64,000 nt of DNA from Acidobacteriota bacterium (GTDB lineage: Bacteria; Acidobacteriota; Terriglobia; Terriglobales; SCQP01). Where the stretch lies: the NCBI GenBank assembly GCA_021818955.1, contig JAKASR010000001.1, positions 310,001 to 374,000 of the forward strand. The letters run 5' to 3'. The notes under the pieces were generated by a model, which saw nothing but the letters and a program-made list of their open reading frames with translations, was not told the DNA's origin and searched no databases. A program made the translations under genes and the position numbers. Shown here one piece after another: positions 59,247 to 64,000 of this stretch. Each line of letters opens with the position of its first letter. Within the stretch, counting starts at the first letter, position 1.

Positions 59247-59360
59247 TTTCTCCAAACCAGCGCTGCAGATCGAGTTGAATTATTGAAAATAAAGCCTGGC
59301 AGAACGGGAAAATTGTGCCGTTTCACCCGCCAGCAGACCACAGATAAATGATCGTGTCGT

Positions 59361-60938
59361 TCAATTCTGAATTTGTTCGACCAGGTCCAGGCGCTTTTGC
59401 CAGGGATCGGTTTCCGGCTTTGGTCCCGCCGTGGTGAAATTCAGCAGTTGATTGCCCTGGGGCGTCATGCGCCGCCAATGCGGCAAGCCGCGACCGTTGG
59501 GATTGCCGGTTTTAGCGAAGTTGATCCAATAGGCGTGCATGGCGCGCGCGGTGGCCTCGTCTTGCGCGGTCAGATGCCGCCCGTAGGCCGCCCACATGGA
59601 GTGTTTCAGGGTATCGAAGACGTAGGGAATTTCCGAAGAATGCGGCGCCCCAGAAAGTTTGGCGCGCACGGCCGCGGCCACATAGGAAAAACGATAGACA
59701 TACGCCGGCTGTCCCTGCGCCGCCGCCCGGCGCGCAATGAACCGGGCTGGCTCGATCATGTCTTTCACCTTGCCAATACGTTGCGCGACGACCTGAACCC
59801 GGCTATTCGGCCCGGCGCCAAAGGCGGCGCGAGCCGCGGTTTGCTGTGCCCCAAAGGGGGCAAACAGCGCCGCCAGGGTAGGCGCGGCGGTAAAGCCGAG
59901 GTCGGCGCTGTTGGCGCCGATGATGATGGGCACTGGCGCTTCTTTGGCTTGTTTGAAGGTCGTCTCCGCCGAGCGCACGATCAGCTTGCCGTCAACCATC
60001 GGGCCGGAATAGATCGTCCGCTGGGGAAACATGCTGGCCATATTGAGTCCGTGCACGATGGCCGAGGCCGGCAGCCGGCGCAAGGCTGCCAAGGCGCGCT
60101 TGCCCTGGCCGTGTATGCCCATCATCTGGGCAAACATGACCGCATCCTCTTCCGCAGAAGGCCGGCCATGGGGTCCGGGGTGGTCCAGCGGCGCCGGCGG
60201 AAGTATGCCGTTGCGGCCGCCGCCCGATTCGACAATCGCGCGTGCGAAGAGCCCGCGCGCCAGCGGCGAGCTCAACAGGTCGAGCACCGAGGCCCCGCCC
60301 GCCGATTCGCCGAAGATGGTAACCACGCCGGGATCGCCGCCGAAGGCGGTGATATTGCGCCGCACCCATTTGAGCGCCGCGATCTGATCCATCAGGGCGT
60401 AGTTGCCGACTAAAACTCCCGGCCGGACTAGGGCGGGGAAGGCGAAAAAGCCGAATCGTCCGACGCGGTAGTTGAAGCTGACGAACACCACGCCATCGCG
60501 GGCAAACGCCGCGCCGCTATAGGGCGCGGGCGAGGAGCCGCCGTTGACAAAGCCGCCGCCGTAGATCCAGACCATCACCGGCAGCGGATGCGCATGCCGG
60601 GCGGGCGCCCAGACGTTGAGGTAAAGGCAATCTTCGCTGGGCCTGGTGCGCAAGGGCGCGGCATCGCCGGGAAACAGCTTTTGCATGCAGTCGTGGCCGT
60701 AACGGAGCGCGGAGCGAACGCCGGTCCAGGGCTTGACCGCCCGCGGCGGTTGCCAGCGCAGCCGGCCGATGGGTGGACGCGCAAAGGGGATGCCTTTGAA
60801 GATCCATTCGCCTTGCCGGCTCGCGCCGCGGATTTTTCCCGAGGCGATGCGCACTACCGGAGCGGAAGCGGGACGGGCGGTCACAGCTGCCACAGGCATG
60901 GCCGCGGCTATCCAAATCGCCAGCATCGTAGTTTTCAT
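59361..60938 (-). CDS. Type B carboxylesterase, exported
   Basis: The product has 525 residues with a signal peptide (about 1-22). The nucleophile elbow is FGESAGGASVLDLLSS (Ser about 211), and the oxyanion hole region is MVWIYGGGFVNGGS. SEDCLYLNVWAP and the C-terminal ARAMHAYWINFAKTGNPNG are family signatures. Substrate unknown; relatives hydrolyse various carboxylic esters. Divergent from the response-regulator gene across about 220 bases. Confidence 0.92.
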   Translation of the reverse strand: MKTTMLAIWIAAAMPVAAVTARPASAPVVRIASGKIRGASRQGEWIFKGIPFARPPIGRLRWQPPRAVKPWTGVRSALRYGHDCMQKLFPGDAAPLRTRPSEDCLYLNVWAPARHAHPLPVMVWIYGGGFVNGGSSPAPYSGAAFARDGVVFVSFNYRVGRFGFFAFPALVRPGVLVGNYALMDQIAALKWVRRNITAFGGDPGVVTIFGESAGGASVLDLLSSPLARGLFARAIVESGGGRNGILPPAPLDHPGPHGRPSAEEDAVMFAQMMGIHGQGKRALAALRRLPASAIVHGLNMASMFPQRTIYSGPMVDGKLIVRSAETTFKQAKEAPVPIIIGANSADLGFTAAPTLAALFAPFGAQQTAARAAFGAGPNSRVQVVAQRIGKVKDMIEPARFIARRAAAQGQPAYVYRFSYVAAAVRAKLSGAPHSSEIPYVFDTLKHSMWAAYGRHLTAQDEATARAMHAYWINFAKTGNPNGRGLPHWRRMTPQGNQLLNFTTAGPKPETDPWQKRLDLVEQIQN

Positions 60939-61027
60939 ATCGCGTGCTCCCCTGAGCCTTTTCGAACCGTGCTGAAATCGCTTTCATTGTACTCCCGCGA
61001 GCAGCTTCCAGCCGCCAGCTCCCCGCT

Positions 61028-61116
61028 AATGAAATTAAACTTTTCATTTCCAAAAACCGGCGGCTGACAAGGGCAAAACGGGCTGCGATTCGCTACCACT
61101 GGAATCCGGCGGCTGA
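61028..61116. promoter_or_regulatory. Possible operator region between esterase and two-component genes
   Basis: AATGAAA and TTTCATT (61028-61034, 61042-61048) form a seven-base inverted repeat. Downstream, CCGGCGGCTGA occurs twice as a direct repeat (61057-61067 and 61106-61116). The second copy lies 45 bases before the response-regulator start. Binding by any regulator is conjecture. Confidence 0.3.
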
Positions 61117-61160
61117 AAACGGGATACTTGGGACAGGGAATTGTTAGATTAGGTCAAGCA

Positions 61161-61781
61161 ATGCCTGCCATAGCCGAAACGCCCAATGTGCTCATCGTCG
61201 AAGACGAAGATCTGATTCGCGACGCTTATGCGCTGCGCTTGGCGCATGAAGGGTTTACCGTCATCCAGGCGAAGAACGGGCGCGAAGCGCTCGCCCGCGC
61301 CCGCCAGGACATACCGCATCTGATTCTGCTCGACGTCATCCTGCCCGATTTCAGCGGCTTCGAAGTGCTCAAAGCCTTGCGCGCCGACCGCCGCTTTTCC
61401 TCCGTGCCGGTCGTGCTGTTCACCAACCTTGGCCAGCACATGGATAAGCACGAGGCGGCGCGCATGGGCGCCACCGATTACCTGGTCAAAAGCGAAGTTA
61501 CGCCCGCCGAGGTGGTGAACCGGGTTAAAAAACTGCTGGCCGAGGGCGGGGGAGTGCGGCCCATCGCCAATTTCGAGCTGTTCGTGGATGCCGAGCGCGG
61601 CGACGCCGCGGCGCTGGCCTCGCTGCTGGGATATCCGCGCGATTACCGCTGCCGCCAATGCGGCGGCGCGCTGGTATTGCTGCTTTCCGGCGATTTTTCC
61701 GATCCCTGGACTCGAAATTTTCGCGCCCGGCTGCGCTGCCCGCGATGCCAGCAAATGGCCGAGACGGCGGCGCAGGCCTGA
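61161..61781 (+). CDS. Response regulator with C-terminal zinc-ribbon-like module
   Basis: The product has 206 residues. The receiver domain (about 8-125) has VLIVEDEDLI (acidic pocket), LILLDVILPDFSG (phospho-acceptor Asp), VLFTNLG and YLVKSE (conserved Lys). The C-terminal part (about 150-200) is not a DNA-binding domain: RCRQCGGALVLLLSGDF and RCPRCQQMAE form a CxxC...CxxC pair that may bind zinc. The start at 61161 avoids an extension to 61128. The histidine kinase gene starts 16 bases after the stop. Confidence 0.85.
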   Translation: MPAIAETPNVLIVEDEDLIRDAYALRLAHEGFTVIQAKNGREALARARQDIPHLILLDVILPDFSGFEVLKALRADRRFSSVPVVLFTNLGQHMDKHEAARMGATDYLVKSEVTPAEVVNRVKKLLAEGGGVRPIANFELFVDAERGDAAALASLLGYPRDYRCRQCGGALVLLLSGDFSDPWTRNFRARLRCPRCQQMAETAAQA

Positions 61782-61797
61782 ACCGGCGGGAACGGGC

Positions 61798-63933
61798 ATG
61801 TGGCAATCGGCGCAAACCCCAGGCGATGCCCGGCGGCAACATCAGGCCCTCTGGTATGAGCGCGCGCTGCGCTGGTTGACCGCCTCTGTCGTCCGCTCGA
61901 CGGCGATTTTTGTAGTACTCAGCCTGGTGCCTATCCTGTTGCTCACTTATTACATTGTCGCCTCCAGCCTGGAAGCGGCGGAATACCAGGGGTTGAGAAG
62001 CGACAATGAAACCCGCGGCTACGCGCTGGCGCTGCTGCACACCAGCTACGCCAGCGAGGCCAACGCGTTAGCCGCCGCCGGACATCAATACAGCCTGCGC
62101 ACCGCGCTGGCCTCGGGCTCGGGCGCGCAACTCGCCGCCGCGCTCGCCGCTATCGCCGGGCAGCATCGCGAATTTGTCTCGATTGCCTGGTACCAGCCGG
62201 AGGGCTTGCTGGAAGCGTCCTGGCCGGCCAACTCGCCCATCTGGGATCCGCTGGCGAATGGCCGGCGTTGGTTCCGACGGGCGCAGTTCGACTGGTACGC
62301 TTCCTCGTTGCAGCCGCAGCAGGTAGCCGGCGCGAAGGTGCTGCTGCTGGCGACCCCGGTGCGCGCGAACGGCCGGCTGGAAGGGGTGATGGTCGGCGCC
62401 TTGCCCGCCGCGGTGCCCGATTCCTGGTTGAAGAACATCAATCGCGGCACCGACCGCTTTCTTTACGTCTTTGACCGGCGCCATCAGCCCATCTCGCTGC
62501 CTCCCGGCGCCCCGCTCAGTTCCGAGCGCATCGCCCACTCGCCCGCATTGCAGGCCGCCCTGCGCGGGCATACCGGCACCACCGGCTTTTTGCGCCCCAT
62601 CGCGCTCGAATCCAATTCGCTCACCTACGCCGCCTTGCCCAACAGCTCGCAAGCGGTGCTGGTGGTCCGTCCCGAGCGCCTGACCACCTATGTGGTCAGC
62701 GTTTTCTACGACAAGCTGGCCTTTATCGCCATTATTGTTTTTGTGCTGGCGGTGATCAGCGGCCTGCTTTTGCGGGCCGCCTTCCGCTATTACCTGCGCT
62801 ACACCCGCGAGGTGGAAAGCGGGCGTAATCGCAACGAGGCGCTGCTCAGCTCCATTGGCGATGGAGTGGCGGCCGTGGATGCCGATTTGCACTTGATCGA
62901 GTTCAATCGCGCCGCCGCGCAAATTACCCGCTGGCCGCCGGAAGAAGCTCTCGGCCGCGGCTACGACGAGGTGTTTGCCTGGGTTCCCGAGCAGCCTTCG
63001 CGCCCGGCGCAGGATCCGGTGCGGCTGGCCATCGAGCAACGCCAGGCTTTGCGGTTCGTCCGCGACCTGCTGCTGGTTCGCCGCGACGGCACCCGCTTGC
63101 CGGTCAGCCTCAGCGCCGCGCCGGTGCTCGACGACCAGGGCCAGGTGACCGGCTGCGTTGCTGTCTTTAACGACGCCAGCCAGGAACGCGAGGTGGACCG
63201 GATGAAAACCGAATTCATCTCCATCGCCAGCCATCAGCTCCGCACGCCCATGAGCGGCGTCAAAGGCGCGCTCTCGCTGCTGCTGGAAGACGTGCTCGGC
63301 CGGCTCAATCCGCAGCAGCGCGAATATCTGCGCCGCGCCTACGAAGCCAACGAGCGCCTGATCGCGCTGGTCAACGACCTGCTCAACGTCAGCCGGCTCG
63401 AACAGGGGCAAATGCAATTGCATCATGAGCCGGTGGATCTGAGCGCCCTGGCCGCCGCCGTCGCCGCCGAGTACCAGGTCCGCGCCCAGCGCTACCGCCA
63501 GCAGTTGCAACTGGCGCCGGGCCAGGCCGCCGTCTTTACCCTGGGCGATCCCATGCGCTTGCGCGAGGTGGTGGCCAATCTGGTGGATAACGCCATTAAA
63601 TACACCCCCGAGGGCGGACGCATCACCCTGGCCGTGCGCGCCGAGGCCGAGCAGGCGGTGTTTGAAGTTTGCGACACCGGCGTCGGCATTCCTCCCGACC
63701 AGATTGCGCATCTGTTCCAGAAGTTCACCCGCATCCAGAACCCGCTCAGCGCGCGCGAGTTCGGCAGCGGCCTGGGACTCTACTTCGTCCGCTCGGTGGT
63801 CGAGCTGCATCAGGGCTCGATCCAGGTGGAAAGCCAGCCGGGGCAAGGCACCTGTTTCCGCGTGCGCTTGCCGCTGGAGCCGCAGCCGGCGCCGGAGCCC
63901 GCGCTCCCCGGCGCCCCCAAAATTTCCGGTTAA
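61798..63933 (+). CDS. Membrane sensor histidine kinase with periplasmic and PAS domains
   Basis: The product has 711 residues. One helix lies at about 33-55 and another at about 300-325, enclosing a periplasmic sensor of about 245 residues. A PAS domain follows (about 350-465: EALLSSIGDGVAAVDADL, GCVAVFNDASQ). The kinase core has the H-box IASHQLRTPMSGVKGAL (His about 480), N-box NLVDNAIKYTPEGG, G1 DTGVGIP and G2 GSGLGLYFVRSVVE. Its partner is the upstream regulator. The start at 61798 removes an out-of-frame extension over the regulator gene. The signal is unknown. Confidence 0.92.
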   Translation: MWQSAQTPGDARRQHQALWYERALRWLTASVVRSTAIFVVLSLVPILLLTYYIVASSLEAAEYQGLRSDNETRGYALALLHTSYASEANALAAAGHQYSLRTALASGSGAQLAAALAAIAGQHREFVSIAWYQPEGLLEASWPANSPIWDPLANGRRWFRRAQFDWYASSLQPQQVAGAKVLLLATPVRANGRLEGVMVGALPAAVPDSWLKNINRGTDRFLYVFDRRHQPISLPPGAPLSSERIAHSPALQAALRGHTGTTGFLRPIALESNSLTYAALPNSSQAVLVVRPERLTTYVVSVFYDKLAFIAIIVFVLAVISGLLLRAAFRYYLRYTREVESGRNRNEALLSSIGDGVAAVDADLHLIEFNRAAAQITRWPPEEALGRGYDEVFAWVPEQPSRPAQDPVRLAIEQRQALRFVRDLLLVRRDGTRLPVSLSAAPVLDDQGQVTGCVAVFNDASQEREVDRMKTEFISIASHQLRTPMSGVKGALSLLLEDVLGRLNPQQREYLRRAYEANERLIALVNDLLNVSRLEQGQMQLHHEPVDLSALAAAVAAEYQVRAQRYRQQLQLAPGQAAVFTLGDPMRLREVVANLVDNAIKYTPEGGRITLAVRAEAEQAVFEVCDTGVGIPPDQIAHLFQKFTRIQNPLSAREFGSGLGLYFVRSVVELHQGSIQVESQPGQGTCFRVRLPLEPQPAPEPALPGAPKISG

Positions 63934-63956
63934 AACGCCCGATAAGCCCTATCGCC

Positions 63957-64000
63957 ATGCCTGCCATCTCTTCCCATTGGTTCCAAAACGCCATTATTTA
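63957..64000 (+). CDS. Possible start of the next gene (truncated by window end)
   Basis: ATG at 63957 opens a frame (MPAISSHWFQNAII) that runs off the window without a stop, 23 bases after the kinase stop. No ribosome site is clear and nothing can be said about function. Confidence 0.25.
   Translation, partial: MPAISSHWFQNAII

Noticed and set aside
59373-60413. Plus-strand open frame of 346 residues across the carboxylesterase gene
   Set aside because: It is antisense to the esterase, whose catalytic motifs are unambiguous.
62068-63846. Minus-strand open frame of 592 residues opposite the histidine kinase gene
   Set aside because: It is a high-GC antisense shadow: the kinase H, N, G1 and G2 boxes are on the plus strand and the antisense product resembles nothing.
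1-64000. tRNA or rRNA genes
   Set aside because: No T-loop-like GGTTCGAATCC segment with matching acceptor ends, and no rRNA-like stretch, was noticed on either strand by eye; a dedicated scan was not possible.

Overview
The window is a high-GC (about 60% by eye) bacterial chromosome segment. It most likely comes from an acidobacterium (Terriglobia-like). The pointers are a von Willebrand-type secreted protein of the kind common in Acidobacteria, a large secreted protein with LVIVD and Ig-like repeats, an hfq-hflX pair, a six-repeat ribosomal protein S1, purS, and the GlgM/GlgE route to alpha-glucan. This assignment is inference from gene content, not from a marker gene. No rRNA, tRNA, CRISPR array, transposase or phage gene was seen.

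Layout. 0.1-1.4 kb: a sulfurtransferase operon preceded by a 31-codon, seven-cysteine small ORF that looks leaderless. 1.6-4.6 kb: a large exported repeat protein. 4.8-6.5 kb: hfq and hflX. 6.7-8.8 kb: a DUF5335-like gene with an apparent -1 frameshift at an A7 tract, a DNA alkylation-repair methyltransferase and a DnaC-like ATPase. 9.0-14.3 kb: rpsA, an HU-type protein, an XRE regulator, an adenosine deaminase family enzyme and proC. 14.3-17.5 kb: rlmN, an unknown gene and an RlmD/RumA-type methyltransferase, overlapping by 4 bases at each junction. 17.9-21.8 kb: comEC, a small unknown gene and larE. 22.3-25.9 kb: a four-gene minor-pilin operon. 26.3-33.2 kb: a mainly minus-strand block with a glycosyltransferase, hemG, hemE, purH, a thiolase and ruvX. 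33.2-38.5 kb: a PIN-TRAM protein, ispD, a beta-lactamase-like hydrolase and hemL. 38.7-47.7 kb: glycosyltransferases and polytopic membrane proteins around glgM. 47.7-55.1 kb: purS, the VWA protein, gltX, an MFS transporter, a GNAT enzyme and a B12/radical SAM enzyme. 55.3-59.2 kb: otsB, a decayed otsA fragment, glgE and a dienelactone hydrolase. 59.4-63.9 kb: a carboxylesterase and a two-component pair.

The most striking unexplained structure is a family of dispersed, palindrome-rich repeats, with about a dozen full, partial or composite copies. Nearly all lie in the same orientation. The core of about 75-80 bp has a long hairpin followed by a GC hairpin and an A-rich tract, which reads as an intrinsic terminator on the minus strand. 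One copy sits in frame inside a glycosyltransferase gene. Others supply the stop codon and last residues of neighbouring genes. Four copies are longer composites with extra AATT-containing palindromes. Other notable points are the poly-cysteine small ORF, the slippery A7 tract, the otsA relic next to glgE, and a cluster of six GGAATAAC-type sites near 49.9-50.0 kb.
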